Of a stretch of DNA of 33,341 nucleotides, positions 1 through 8,417 are shown one piece after another. The stretch is taken from the NCBI GenBank assembly GCA_020628545.1, contig JAHDEX010000047.1, positions 1-33,341 on the forward strand, read 5' to 3'. Both the position numbers and the translations under genes were made by a program. The notes under the pieces are model-generated. The model made no database searches. It was given only the letters and a program-made list of their open reading frames with translations, and was not told the DNA's origin. The stretch is from Paracoccaceae bacterium (GTDB lineage: Bacteria; Pseudomonadota; Alphaproteobacteria; Rhodobacterales; Rhodobacteraceae). Each line of letters begins with the position of its first letter. The stretch's first letter is position 1.

Positions 1-1
1 C

Positions 2-1792
2 AATATCCTGAAAACAATGGATTGGAGCTGGGGTGACGTGGACTGCACACCTGCCGACCTGGTGATCGAGAACACGTATACTTTCCCGATGGTCACCCAT
101 TTCGCGATTGAGCCCCACGGCTTCATCGTCGATGCCTCGGGCGAGCGCCTGAAGATCTGGAGTCCGGTGCAGCATCCGTTCCTGATGCAAAAGATTATGG
201 CAAAGATGTTCGATCTGCCGCTGAGCGATGTGCAGGTCATCTCACCCGATCCAGGCGGTGGCTTTGGTGGCAAACAGATGCCCAAGTTCGAACCGCTGCT
301 GGCGTTTACATCGCGCCGCATCGGGCGGCCATGCCGGTTGATCCTGACCCTGGAAGAGACGTTTCAGGCCGTGCGGCGCGCGGGCGCCAAGGTACAAATC
401 AGGTCTGGTTTTTCCAATGATGGCGATCTGCTGTTCCACGACATCCAGTCCGACTACCAGATCGGGGCCTACGTCGACATCGCTGAGCGGGTCACGACTA
501 AGGGCAATTATCTGGCTTGCGGGCCGTACCGTGTCCCGAACGCGCGGATCAAGGCCCGCGGGGTGTTCACCAACACCCCACCCAGCACAGCCTTCCGTGG
601 TTTTGGGACGCCGCAGGTCAATTGGGCCGTCGAAAGCCAGATCAACGCCGCCGCGCGCGAACTCGGGATCGATGGGTTCGCCATGCGGATGCGCAATGTC
701 TCTGCCAAGGGTGACCAAGTGGTGCCAGGCGATGTGCCTGCTGATGGCCATTGGTTGCAGTCGGTGCAAAAGGCTGCTGACCTGCTGGGCTGGGATCAAC
801 CCAAACCAGACGGACGAGGCCGTGGCATCGCTGTCGGGATCAAGGCGGGGGCCACGACGGGCCTGTCCAATTCCACGGTGCGGCTGTTGGCCGACGGCAG
901 CATCCTTGTCTTTGCGGGCACGTCCGACATGGGGCAGGGCGCGCGGACCATCTTTGCCCAGATTGCCGCTGATGCCCTTGGCGCGCCCTACGATCGTGTC
1001 TCATTGATCATGGGGGATACGGATAAGGTACCCTTTGATCTTCAAACCTCGGCCAGTCGGTCGACGGTCTTTATGGGCACCGCAATCACGCGGGCTTGCG
1101 CCGATATCCATGCGCAGGTGATCGAGTTGGCCAGCGATACGCTGGGGATTGATCAGGCCGAACTGCGCATCGAAGACGGTAAAATCCATCTGCCTGACGG
1201 CCCCGTGCCGGTGTTCGATTTCGTGCAGCGCTCGCTTGGTAGCTGGAACGGCGAACTCATTGGTCATGGTCGGATGCGCAAACCCACTGATCATGATCAT
1301 CCCCTAGGCGGCACACCTGCGTTTTTCGAGTTCAACTGCACCGCGTTTGAGGTGTCGGTGGATGAGGGAACAGGCGAAGTCACGATCCACAAACACGTTG
1401 CTGTTGGTGATGTGGGCACGGCCCTGAACCCGCTGCAGGTGGAAATGCAGGATGAGGGCGCCGCGATTATGGGGCTGGGTCATGCGCTATATGAGCAGAT
1501 CCTGATGGATGACGATGGGCGCATCCGCAATTTGGGCGCCATCGACTACCGGATCGTCACGACCAAAGACATGCCCGAACGCTTGGTCACCGGCATGGTG
1601 GAGAACGCGGATGGGCCCGGCCCGAAAGGCGCCAAAGGCGTCAGCGAAGGCGCGATCCTGTGCACAGCACCCGCTCTCGCCGCTGCCATCACCGACGCCA
1701 CCGGCGTGGCCTTCACAGATTTACCGCTGACGCCAGAACGCATCTGGCGCGCGCTTCAACCAATTTCGAACACAGAGGAGAGAGGCACATGA
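2..1792 (+). CDS. Xanthine dehydrogenase-family molybdopterin-binding large subunit (5' end outside window)
   Basis: The frame is open from base 2, so the gene starts upstream and about 596 residues of a usual 750-800 are visible. Family motifs are clear: GGGFGGK near the start, AFRGFGTPQ in the middle, a QGARTIFAQIAAD stretch and a C-terminal GAKGVSEGA segment carrying the glutamate expected as catalytic base. Members of this family hydroxylate purines, aldehydes or N-heterocycles using a molybdenum cofactor, and work with FAD and 2Fe-2S subunits, which are not visible here. The stop overlaps the next start codon (ATGA), so it is translationally coupled to the alcohol dehydrogenase. The substrate cannot be told from sequence. 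The neighbours suggest a catabolic role rather than purine salvage. Confidence 0.88.
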   Translation, partial: NILKTMDWSWGDVDCTPADLVIENTYTFPMVTHFAIEPHGFIVDASGERLKIWSPVQHPFLMQKIMAKMFDLPLSDVQVISPDPGGGFGGKQMPKFEPLLAFTSRRIGRPCRLILTLEETFQAVRRAGAKVQIRSGFSNDGDLLFHDIQSDYQIGAYVDIAERVTTKGNYLACGPYRVPNARIKARGVFTNTPPSTAFRGFGTPQVNWAVESQINAAARELGIDGFAMRMRNVSAKGDQVVPGDVPADGHWLQSVQKAADLLGWDQPKPDGRGRGIAVGIKAGATTGLSNSTVRLLADGSILVFAGTSDMGQGARTIFAQIAADALGAPYDRVSLIMGDTDKVPFDLQTSASRSTVFMGTAITRACADIHAQVIELASDTLGIDQAELRIEDGKIHLPDGPVPVFDFVQRSLGSWNGELIGHGRMRKPTDHDHPLGGTPAFFEFNCTAFEVSVDEGTGEVTIHKHVAVGDVGTALNPLQVEMQDEGAAIMGLGHALYEQILMDDDGRIRNLGAIDYRIVTTKDMPERLVTGMVENADGPGPKGAKGVSEGAILCTAPALAAAITDATGVAFTDLPLTPERIWRALQPISNTEERGT

Positions 1793-2859
1793 ACGTCATG
1801 AGCAACACAATGGAAGCTTTGGTTCTGACCGCGCCGCGTGAATTTTCTATTCGGGAAGTGCCTATGCCGATCGCCGTTGACGATGAGGTGTTGGTCAAGA
1901 TCGACACGACGTTTATCTGTGGCACCGATCCGCATATCATTCAGGGTGACTTCCCCGGCTTTTGGCCACCTGCGTTCCCGTTTACGCCGGGCCATGAATG
2001 GTCCGGCACGGTTGAAAAGATGGGTCCGAAAGCCCAAGCCTTGGGATGGAAGAAAGGCGACCGAGTTGCTGCAATTTCGCACGTCGGATGTGGCTATTGC
2101 GCCAACTGCATGAAAGGCCGCTATACGCTGTGCCTGAACTACGGGAGGCACGACACAGGCCACCGCCAGCACGGGCACATTACGCCCGGCGCCTATGCGC
2201 AATACATGGTGTCCTCGGTCAAGAGCCTCTACAAAATCCCCGATGAGATGGATTTGGAATACGCAGCCTGCGTCGATCCGCTCTCCATCGCGCTTTATAC
2301 CGTCAACCGCAGTCGGATGGAGGCGGGCGATGATGTTCTGATCATGGGCACTGGTCCGCAAGGGATCATGGCGATGCTTTGTGCGATTGCCATGGGTGCG
2401 GGTCGTGTATTCATCGCCGGCAGTGGTGAGCGTCTTGCGCTGGCCGAAAGCTTGGGTGGGATCGGCATCAACTACCGCAACGAGGACGTGTTGGAGGCTG
2501 TACGCCAGCATACCAACGGCCTCGGCGTGCCGCGCGTTCTGGAATGTGCAGGTACAGCACAATCAATCCAGCAATCGTGTCAAGCGGCGGCCAAGGGTGG
2601 TGTTGTGTCAATGATCGGCATCCCCCATGGCGACCCTGAAATCCCCGTCAAACGGATGGTCCTCGATGAGGTCGAGATGATCGGAAATCGCGCCAACCCG
2701 AACACGGCGGAACCCGCGATTGCCATGTTGCATGAAGGTCGCGTCGATCTTAAGCCACTGATGTCGCACACTTTCCCGCTGTCGGACTTTGCTACGGCTT
2801 TGGACATTTACGAGCAACGCAAAGACGGCGCGATGAAAGTCGCGATCAAGCCCAACTAA
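1789..2859 (+). CDS. Zinc-dependent alcohol dehydrogenase (MDR family)
   Basis: A 356-residue medium-chain dehydrogenase. The ATG at 1789 overlaps the preceding stop and sits behind GAGGAGAG; an upstream in-frame ATG at 1660 lies within the previous gene and is rejected. Catalytic zinc ligands are Cys44 (CGTD) and His69-Glu70 (GHEW). The structural zinc site is complete: Cys101, Cys104, Cys107, Cys115. GTGPQG at about 187-192 is the nucleotide-binding loop. It probably oxidises a secondary alcohol or polyol, or reduces a ketone, with NAD(P). Its place between a Mo hydroxylase and a lactonase-type protein makes it one step of a shared catabolic route. Class is firm, substrate unknown. Confidence 0.9.
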   Translation: MNVMSNTMEALVLTAPREFSIREVPMPIAVDDEVLVKIDTTFICGTDPHIIQGDFPGFWPPAFPFTPGHEWSGTVEKMGPKAQALGWKKGDRVAAISHVGCGYCANCMKGRYTLCLNYGRHDTGHRQHGHITPGAYAQYMVSSVKSLYKIPDEMDLEYAACVDPLSIALYTVNRSRMEAGDDVLIMGTGPQGIMAMLCAIAMGAGRVFIAGSGERLALAESLGGIGINYRNEDVLEAVRQHTNGLGVPRVLECAGTAQSIQQSCQAAAKGGVVSMIGIPHGDPEIPVKRMVLDEVEMIGNRANPNTAEPAIAMLHEGRVDLKPLMSHTFPLSDFATALDIYEQRKDGAMKVAIKPN

Positions 2860-2893
2860 GCCAACCGACCCCCAAATACAGGAGAAGACCGCC

Positions 2894-3814
2894 ATGGCCG
2901 TGACGATTGAATGCGTTCTGGACTGCCAAAACCACTTGGGAGAAGGCCCCGTTTGGGACGTCGAAGAGGGGCGGCTCTATTGGCTCGATTGCACAGGGCC
3001 CCGGTTCGGTCTCGATGCGGTGTGGCGGTTGGACCCCAAGACCGGCAAGGTCGAAAGCTGGGCCTTGCCCAAGGACATCGGGGCCATGGCCCTGCGCGAA
3101 AGTGGCGGCATGGTCGCGGCGATGGCTGATGGGTTCTATTTCATAGATATCAAGGGTGACAAACTGGAACTGGACCTGATCCAGGAAGTTGACGCCGACA
3201 TTGAACGCACCCGGCTGAACGACGGCAAAGTCGACCGGCGCGGTCGGTTTTTTGCAGGCGGCATGGATGATCTGGAAGAGCTGAAGAACTGCGGCCTTTA
3301 TCGGCTGGACCCCGACCTGAGTGTGACCAAGGTCGAAGATGGACTGATGTGCACCAACGGCCCCTGCTGGAGCCCCGATGACAAGACGTTCTACATCGCG
3401 GACACCTTCATCGAAGAGTTCTGGGCCTACGATTACGATATCGACACGGGCAACCTGTCCAATAAGCGCGTCCATGCCTCCACCAAGGAGGACGAAGGCG
3501 TGGCGGATGGCTCGACCGTGGATGCCGAAGGCTACATGTGGAACGCGCAGCTGATCTCTGGTGACCTCGTGCGCTATGCGCCTGACGGCAGTATAGACAT
3601 GCGCATCGGGATGCCCGTGAAAAACATCACTAGCGTGATGTTCGGCGGTGACAATTTGGATGAGATCTACGTGACTTCAATGGCGCGGGTCAAACACCCC
3701 GCGGTACACGATATGTTCGCCGTTCAGGCAAAGCCGCAGTTTCAGGCAGGCAACCTGTTTAAGGTGACGGGGCTGGGCATCAAGGGCCTGCCAGAACCAC
3801 GGTTTGGGGGCTAG
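2894..3814 (+). CDS. SMP-30/gluconolactonase/LRE family protein
   Basis: A 306-residue six-bladed beta-propeller lactonase-type protein. The start follows CAGGAGAAG by a good distance. The metal-binding set is present: Glu17 in LGEGP, Asn109 in RLNDGK, Asn155 in CTNGP and Asp205 in VADGSTVDAEG. Family members hydrolyse sugar or other lactones with a divalent metal in the cytoplasm. It lies 34 bp after the dehydrogenase and 4 bp before the BKACE gene, so the likely job is opening a lactone made by the dehydrogenase or the Mo hydroxylase. That role is inferred from order and family only. Confidence 0.88.
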   Translation: MAVTIECVLDCQNHLGEGPVWDVEEGRLYWLDCTGPRFGLDAVWRLDPKTGKVESWALPKDIGAMALRESGGMVAAMADGFYFIDIKGDKLELDLIQEVDADIERTRLNDGKVDRRGRFFAGGMDDLEELKNCGLYRLDPDLSVTKVEDGLMCTNGPCWSPDDKTFYIADTFIEEFWAYDYDIDTGNLSNKRVHASTKEDEGVADGSTVDAEGYMWNAQLISGDLVRYAPDGSIDMRIGMPVKNITSVMFGGDNLDEIYVTSMARVKHPAVHDMFAVQAKPQFQAGNLFKVTGLGIKGLPEPRFGG

Positions 3815-3818
3815 ACCC

Positions 3819-4751
3819 ATGTCACAAAACGGGAAAGTCATCATCACCTGTGCGGTCACGGGGGCCATCCACACGCCCTCAATGACCCCGTACCTGCCCA
3901 TCACGCCGGACGAAATCGCGACGCATGCCATTGATGCCGCAGAGGCGGGGGCGTCGATCTTGCACCTGCACGCCCGTGATCCCGATACAGGCCGCCCCGA
4001 TCAATCTGTCGCAGGCTTCGCACCCTTCCTGCCACGCATCAAACAGGCGACCAAGGCGGTCATCAACATCACCACAGGCGGCAGCCCGTATATGAGTGTC
4101 GCCGAACGGGCCGCCCCCGCCGCGCATTACCAGCCCGAGGTCGCATCGCTCAACATGGGGTCGATGAACTTCGGCCTTTACCCCATGCTGAAACGGTTCA
4201 CCGAGTTCAAACACGACTGGGAACGCGAGCACCTCGAAGGATCACGTGATCTGGTGTTCCGCAACTCGTTTCAGGACATCGAATACGTTCTGGAGACCTG
4301 CTACGGTAATGGCACACGGTTTGAGTTTGAGTGCTATGACACCTCGCACCTCTATAACCTTGCGCACTTTGCCGACCGTGGTTTGGTTAAGGCGCCGTTC
4401 TTCGTGCAATCGGTCTTTGGGCTCCTGGGCGGTATCGGCGGCCACCCCGAGGATGTCCTACACATGAAACGCACCGCGGACCGCCTATTTGGCACAGACT
4501 TCCGCTGGTCCGTGCTGGGGGCAGGGGCCAATCAGTTGCGGATTGCGGCACAGGCCGCCGCACTTGGCGGCAACGTCCGCGTGGGACTTGAGGACAGCAT
4601 TTGGGCCGGTAAGGCCGAATTGGCAACGTCCAACGCCGTGCAGGTTCGCAAAGTCTGCCAGATCATCGAAGGCCTTGGCCTTTCCGTGGCCTCACCCGAG
4701 GAGGCGCGCAGCATCCTCGATCTCAAGGGCGGCGACAACGTCGCGTTCTAA
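3819..4751 (+). CDS. Beta-keto acid cleavage enzyme (BKACE, DUF849)
   Basis: A 310-residue protein of the BKACE family, whose members react a 3-keto acid with acetyl-CoA to give acetoacetate and a new CoA ester (the 3-keto-5-aminohexanoate cleavage enzyme of lysine fermentation is the founder). Zinc-binding residues are visible: His49 and His51 in LHLHARD, and Glu258 in RVGLEDS. ATG 3819 is chosen because it follows GGGGG 4 bp after the lactonase stop; an upstream ATG at 3804 overlaps that gene. It is the last gene of the cluster and would release the product into central CoA metabolism. The keto-acid substrate cannot be assigned from sequence. Confidence 0.9.
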   Translation: MSQNGKVIITCAVTGAIHTPSMTPYLPITPDEIATHAIDAAEAGASILHLHARDPDTGRPDQSVAGFAPFLPRIKQATKAVINITTGGSPYMSVAERAAPAAHYQPEVASLNMGSMNFGLYPMLKRFTEFKHDWEREHLEGSRDLVFRNSFQDIEYVLETCYGNGTRFEFECYDTSHLYNLAHFADRGLVKAPFFVQSVFGLLGGIGGHPEDVLHMKRTADRLFGTDFRWSVLGAGANQLRIAAQAAALGGNVRVGLEDSIWAGKAELATSNAVQVRKVCQIIEGLGLSVASPEEARSILDLKGGDNVAF

Positions 4752-4947
4752 AAGACCGAAGTTTTCATGCAATATGACCGCTTTGCGGACGCCGCATTTC
4801 AGCAACTATAAATGTCACGATTGACTGCAACGGGCCGACGTTGGCGGGGGGCCGGACGCTTAGTGGCCAAATCGCTGCAATCGATCTGATGGCTGGTTTG
4901 AGCGCGAATGTCTGCTAACTGGATTGATGTTCGGTACAACTTGATAT

Positions 4948-5392
4948 GTGGAAACAATGGGCGACTTGGACCAGATGAAAGCGTGGAACAATCAAGTAAT
5001 AAATGCCGATCCAGAGTTGCATGAAGTTGGCGACGAAATGCGAAACGCCGCATTAGCATGCCTCTTCATGGGAGGCGCAAACAATGGTGGCCTGAACGCG
5101 TTTTTTGACGAATTACTCGGATTTGGATGCTCAAGAGGTGCTTCAATCGCTGGAAAAACTTGGCGCAAATCCTGCTGCGGATCAATTTCGAAGTGTGTTG
5201 GAGAAGTTAGGCGAGCTTCTTCCGGCCACCACGGAAGACGAACGGTGGGACAAGCTCGAACTGCTTTGGACTGACGAACTTGATGAAATGGACGGCTTGA
5301 CCACTGAAGCAGACGAAAGCTTGGTTGCTGCTCTCGAAGCCCATGTTTCAAAACACATGGAATACTATTTGAAGTTTTCCGCCATGGAATAA
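4948..5392 (+). pseudogene. DUF4375/DMP19-type small protein, frameshifted
   Basis: Two overlapping frames read as one protein if one T is removed from the T6 run at 5101-5106. The first frame gives a start at GTG 4948 and a stretch ending FMGGANNGGLNAF. The second continues with TNYSDLDAQEVLQSLEKLGA and runs to 5392. Joined, they give about 147 residues. The pattern (a Gly-rich GG-FF turn followed by an AL-x-x-LGA helix) looks like DUF4375/DMP19 proteins, which have no settled function. The lesion may be a true mutation or a homopolymer sequencing error. The domain name is from memory of the pattern and is less certain than the frameshift. Confidence 0.65.
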
Positions 5393-5505
5393 TGGTCCTG
5401 ACCTGCTTGCCCTCAGAGTCCGCAAATATTGGTGAGCTCTGTTCAGGTGGCACAGAACGACCAATGTTGCACATCGCGGAAATGTCAGCTTTCAGTCGCC
5501 GGGGT

Positions 5506-5877
5506 TCACGGAAAGCCCGTGGTTATGGTCAAAATGACAAGATAAGTCGCGCCCAGCAATCCGGAGAGAAGAATGAGCCCCCATGAGCTCGGGTTGTTGA
5601 ACTCATACGCTGGATGTTTGCGGAAAGCGTAATGAAGCGCGACATGAATGATGCTGAACCCAGCGAGTCCAACGCGTGTCGCGCTGTCGTGATTGCCTTC
5701 GCCGCCCCATAGAAGCAAAGCGAAGAGGGGGACGTGAAGCCAGATGAAGGCTTGCTCACCCCACCGTTCGGGCAATGCACGCAGCAATGGCATGACGCGC
5801 CACTCATGACGTTTCACAGCGTCCAATTCGTGCGTAAAGAACGCACCGACCAAGGAATAGTAAAGCAAATCGAGCAC
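5506..5877 (-). CDS. Small integral membrane protein, HELDA motif (DUF6713-like)
   Basis: A 123-residue hydrophobic protein with a GTG start. About four membrane helices are visible: residues 1-17, about 40-60, 65-85 and 98-120. Near the N-terminus is THELDAVKRHEWR, a charged motif after the first helix that resembles the DUF6713 family of uncharacterised membrane proteins. The frame is intact although broken genes lie on both sides. The ribosome site is weak. No function is known to me, and the family match is from pattern memory. Confidence 0.6.
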   Translation of the reverse strand: MLDLLYYSLVGAFFTHELDAVKRHEWRVMPLLRALPERWGEQAFIWLHVPLFALLLWGGEGNHDSATRVGLAGFSIIHVALHYAFRKHPAYEFNNPSSWGLILLSGLLGATYLVILTITTGFP

Positions 5878-6165
5878 AGCACATCCAGTTATGTTAGCAG
5901 CCGATCATGCGTACCGTGCGCCTCTAGGAATCGAAAGTGCCGACTTCCGCGCCGACGCAGCGAACAGCAGAAAAACTGCAAACCATGAATTCGACTGGCT
6001 CTCGTCTTCGCACGGGTGGCGCATGTTTCCTTTCACAGGCTGCATCGCAGCATCGACACCCACTTACCACCGGATTTGTAGGCTTTCAGCTATCCTGAGA
6101 TATTCCGGCTTGCTTTCAGACGGCCTGATCGAAATACCTCTTTCGAGATGAGAGCGTCAAAGTGA
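5878..6165. other. Intergenic stretch with no convincing gene
   Basis: This 288-bp gap separates two minus-strand membrane-protein genes. The only ORF with a plausible ribosome site is a 39-codon minus-strand frame at 5905-6024 behind AGGAAAC, with a short hydrophobic middle. It has no recognisable family and I do not call it. No terminator, tRNA or repeat is evident. Confidence 0.5.
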
Positions 6166-6615
6166 TCATGCGCCGTAACCAAGCGCCAGCATGGCGGCTA
6201 GGACTGGGATCAGCCCAAAGAGTGTGGCTTCCGCGACGATGAACCTACGCACTTTGCGGACCACCTTGTCCGCAGGCACAAATGCTCTGTCCTTTCGGAG
6301 AGCCGACCTCCAGCGGAAGAAGGTGACGGTCGGTCAGATGCTAAGTGATGCGATCAAAGCAAAAACGCTCACCTTAGACCAGAAGACCGTGTTGTCGAAG
6401 TAGTAGTGATGACCAGGCTCGCCAAAATAGACACGTAGAAACCCGAAGATAAGAAGCGAAACAAACGCCGCACCGTAAACGCCATCAATCAACAAAAGGG
6501 TGCGCATTTCACGGGCCTTGACTCCCGGCCGGACCAAGGTGAGCTCGGCGATCAGTGCGGCCAGAAGGAGAAAAGCCAAGGCATGGTGAAGGCTGGCAAG
6601 TGCGACGTAGGTCAT
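6166..6615 (-). pseudogene. DUF2214 membrane protein interrupted by an in-frame TGA
   Basis: The N-terminal part (ATG at 6615, behind AAGGA) reads MTYVALASLHHALAFLLLA, typical of the DUF2214 family of four-helix membrane proteins. The frame stops at TGA (6334-6336) after FALIASLSI. It then stays open in the same frame for about 55 codons, with FFRWRSALRKD, KVVRKVRRF and a last hydrophobic helix ending at 6166. The full 149-codon span matches the usual family length, so one codon has been lost to a stop, about where homologues have a Pro-rich SIPPT turn. Function of the family is unknown. It lies divergent to a broken LysR gene. Confidence 0.8.
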
Positions 6616-6727
6616 GACGAATGAAATCCTTTTGTCATAAGTGGTGCGGAGGCATCTGATCGGAGGTTCCGCAATTGATCTAGATTGCGCGTCGTCGATA
6701 CCGGAGACGTTTGTCATCGGCTGGTAA

Positions 6728-7597
6728 TTGGATTGGCCGAGCGCTTCAGGTTCGTTCAGCGGTGCCGCGCGCGCGCTGAATACAAGCCAGCCGACAATGA
6801 GCCGTCAAATCGGCGCCCTTGAGGAAACGCTTGGCATCACGCTCGTCGAACGGAGTGTGAGGGGATTGAAGCTGACAGAGACGGGCCGAGACCTTCTGGA
6901 TCACGTCTGCGCAATGGGCGAGGCCGCGTCGCGAATATCCTTGGTGGCCGAAGGAAAGTCGCAAGACGTCACCGGGGAAGTCACGGTCACGGGAACCGAC
7001 CTGATGTCTACGTCCATTCTTCCTCGCTTACTGAAGCCTTTGCGCGAAACAGCGCCGGGCATTTAGGTCCGCATTCTGGCGTCACGCAAGTTGGAGGACC
7101 TTACCGAGCGCGCCGCTGACATTGCGGTCCGCCACGTGCGGCCAGAACACCCCGATCTGATCGCGCGGCATCTTGGGGACTACCGCGCCAGTCTCTATGC
7201 GGCTTCGGACTACCTCGAGCGCGCAGGTCGCCCACGCACTCTCAGCGGCATCTCTCGCCTCGACTTCATTGCAAACTCGGAACCGGATCGTCAGTTACAG
7301 CGCCTGCACGATATGGGCATTCCCGTCCGGTCGGAGCGCTTCGTGATTTCGAACGCAAATGGCGCCGTTGCATGGGAACACGTTAAAGCAGGCTACGGGG
7401 TTGCGCTGCTGCCGGAAGCGCTCGGCGATGCGGATCCTAGCGTCGAGAAAGTCTCAAACGATTTTCCGTCGCTGGAATTTCCCGTTTGGCTTGTCACCCA
7501 CAGAGAACTCCATACCAGCCGTCGCATCCGGATCGTCTTCGACACGCTGGCGCGTGGCATTGGCGGGCGACTAAGACGTCAATCCAGAAATGAGTGA
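6728..7597 (+). pseudogene. LysR-family regulator, damaged start and in-frame TAG
   Basis: The winged-helix part is recognisable (SGSFSGAARALN, SQPTMSRQIGALEETLG, RGLKLTETG). The effector domain follows after an in-frame TAG at 7064-7066 and continues in the same frame (DLTERAADIAVRHVRPEHPDL to 7597). TAG is one base from CAG (Gln). The N-terminus is also defective: in-frame TAA at 6725-6727 is followed by TTG GAT TGG and then directly by SGSF, so about eight to ten residues of the usual first helix are missing. Two independent lesions make an inactive gene likely. It is divergent from the broken DUF2214 gene, which it may once have controlled. Confidence 0.85.
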
Positions 7598-7791
7598 GAG
7601 CAAATAGCGATTTGGCTATGCGCGTGGCTCTGAATCCGGCCCGCCTTATCGGCATTTAGAGCATCAGGCCCCTGAAACACACACAGGCTTTTGCAGCGCC
7701 GCGAATATCCGAAATGCGGGCTGCTTGTGTAGAATCCAGAACCCAGGCCCACTGTCTGATATGGGCTGCGCCTTACCGCATACGTCTCAAA

Positions 7792-7992
7792 CTACTGTCT
7801 CCACAAGAAAAATGGCCTTCGCTCTGTTTTGCGTTTGCGGATTGTAGCTTTGAACGTCGCGGCAATTCCAAGCAGCACGATGCACAGGCTGCCGATCAGT
7901 GGCATCATCGACGTGGCGATGACAACTTCATGATGCGCAAGCGCGGGCGAGCCAAATGTCGCAATCACGCTGAACAGCACCAGCACTCTCAT
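7792..7992 (-). CDS. Small membrane protein at the end of the guanidine operon
   Basis: A 66-residue ORF whose ATG overlaps the stop of the His-rich gene (ATGA), which argues for real translation. It begins with a hydrophobic stretch ending SPALAHHE, which could be a cleaved signal or a first membrane helix. A second helix at about residues 28-47 (MPLIGSLCIVLLGIAATF) and a basic tail (KATIRKRKTERR) follow. No family is recognised. As the last gene of the riboswitch-led operon it may act at the membrane in metal or guanidine handling, but that is only position-based. No clear terminator is visible in the 194 bp beyond it. Confidence 0.55.
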   Translation of the reverse strand: MRVLVLFSVIATFGSPALAHHEVVIATSMMPLIGSLCIVLLGIAATFKATIRKRKTERRPFFLWRQ

Positions 7993-8417
7993 ATCACATC
8001 CTCTGCGGCGGGGTGGCTTTGCAAAAAGCTGCGCAGATCATTGATCTGTTTTGCCTTCAAAGAAACGTAGACAAATCCCATATTCGTGCGCTCTGTCACC
8101 ATATCGCCGGGGTAGGGCAGGTACGACAATTCTTGTGACCCAAATGAGGGCGACGCGGTGCCGACCTGCCATTCGGTCGTCAATTGCACATCGACCAGCT
8201 TCATCTTTGGCCCGCCATCAGGCGCGGGAATTTCCAGCGGCACGCCGGCGAGGCGCAGATAGGACATTTTATCCTTGGCCGCGACGAAACCGTCGATGAA
8301 TTGAGTGGTGAGCACTTGCAATTCCTCGGCCTTGTCCGCATCCGGCAAGTGGCTATGCAGGTGGTCGCCGTGGCTGTGGTTGTGGCCGATATGGCCGTTG
8401 ACGATGTCATGGGGCAT
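7989..8417 (-). CDS. Uncharacterised protein with His-rich N-terminus
   Basis: A 142-residue cytoplasmic-looking protein. Residues 3-23 hold seven histidines in [15 protein letters not shown], a pattern typical of nickel, zinc or cobalt-binding tails such as those of HypB and UreE. The remainder ([52 protein letters not shown]) has no family I recognise. ATG 8417 follows GAGGAG with 7-bp spacing and overlaps the CMD-like gene by 11 bp. Guanidine hydrolase GdmH is reported to need nickel-loading helpers of HypA/HypB type; none is encoded here. This protein is therefore a candidate metal-supply factor, which is inference. Confidence 0.75.
   Translation of the reverse strand: MPHDIVNGHIGHNHSHGDHLHSHLPDADKAEELQVLTTQFIDGFVAAKDKMSYLRLAGVPLEIPAPDGGPKMKLVDVQLTTEWQVGTASPSFGSQELSYLPYPGDMVTERTNMGFVYVSLKAKQINDLRSFLQSHPAAEDVI

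Noticed and set aside
1756-2562. 268-codon minus-strand frame opposite the alcohol dehydrogenase
   Set aside because: Antisense shadow of a well-supported gene, with a His/Arg-rich composition and no domain.
5101-5106. Programmed frameshift in the DUF4375-like gene
   Set aside because: T6 alone is a weak slippery site, no stimulatory structure is visible and neighbours are also broken; decay or sequencing error is simpler.
5905-6024. 39-codon minus-strand frame behind AGGAAAC
   Set aside because: No family or conserved context; probably chance.
6334-6336. TGA read as selenocysteine or recoded tryptophan
   Set aside because: DUF2214 is not a selenoprotein family, homologues have a turn here, and nearby genes use TGA as a normal stop.
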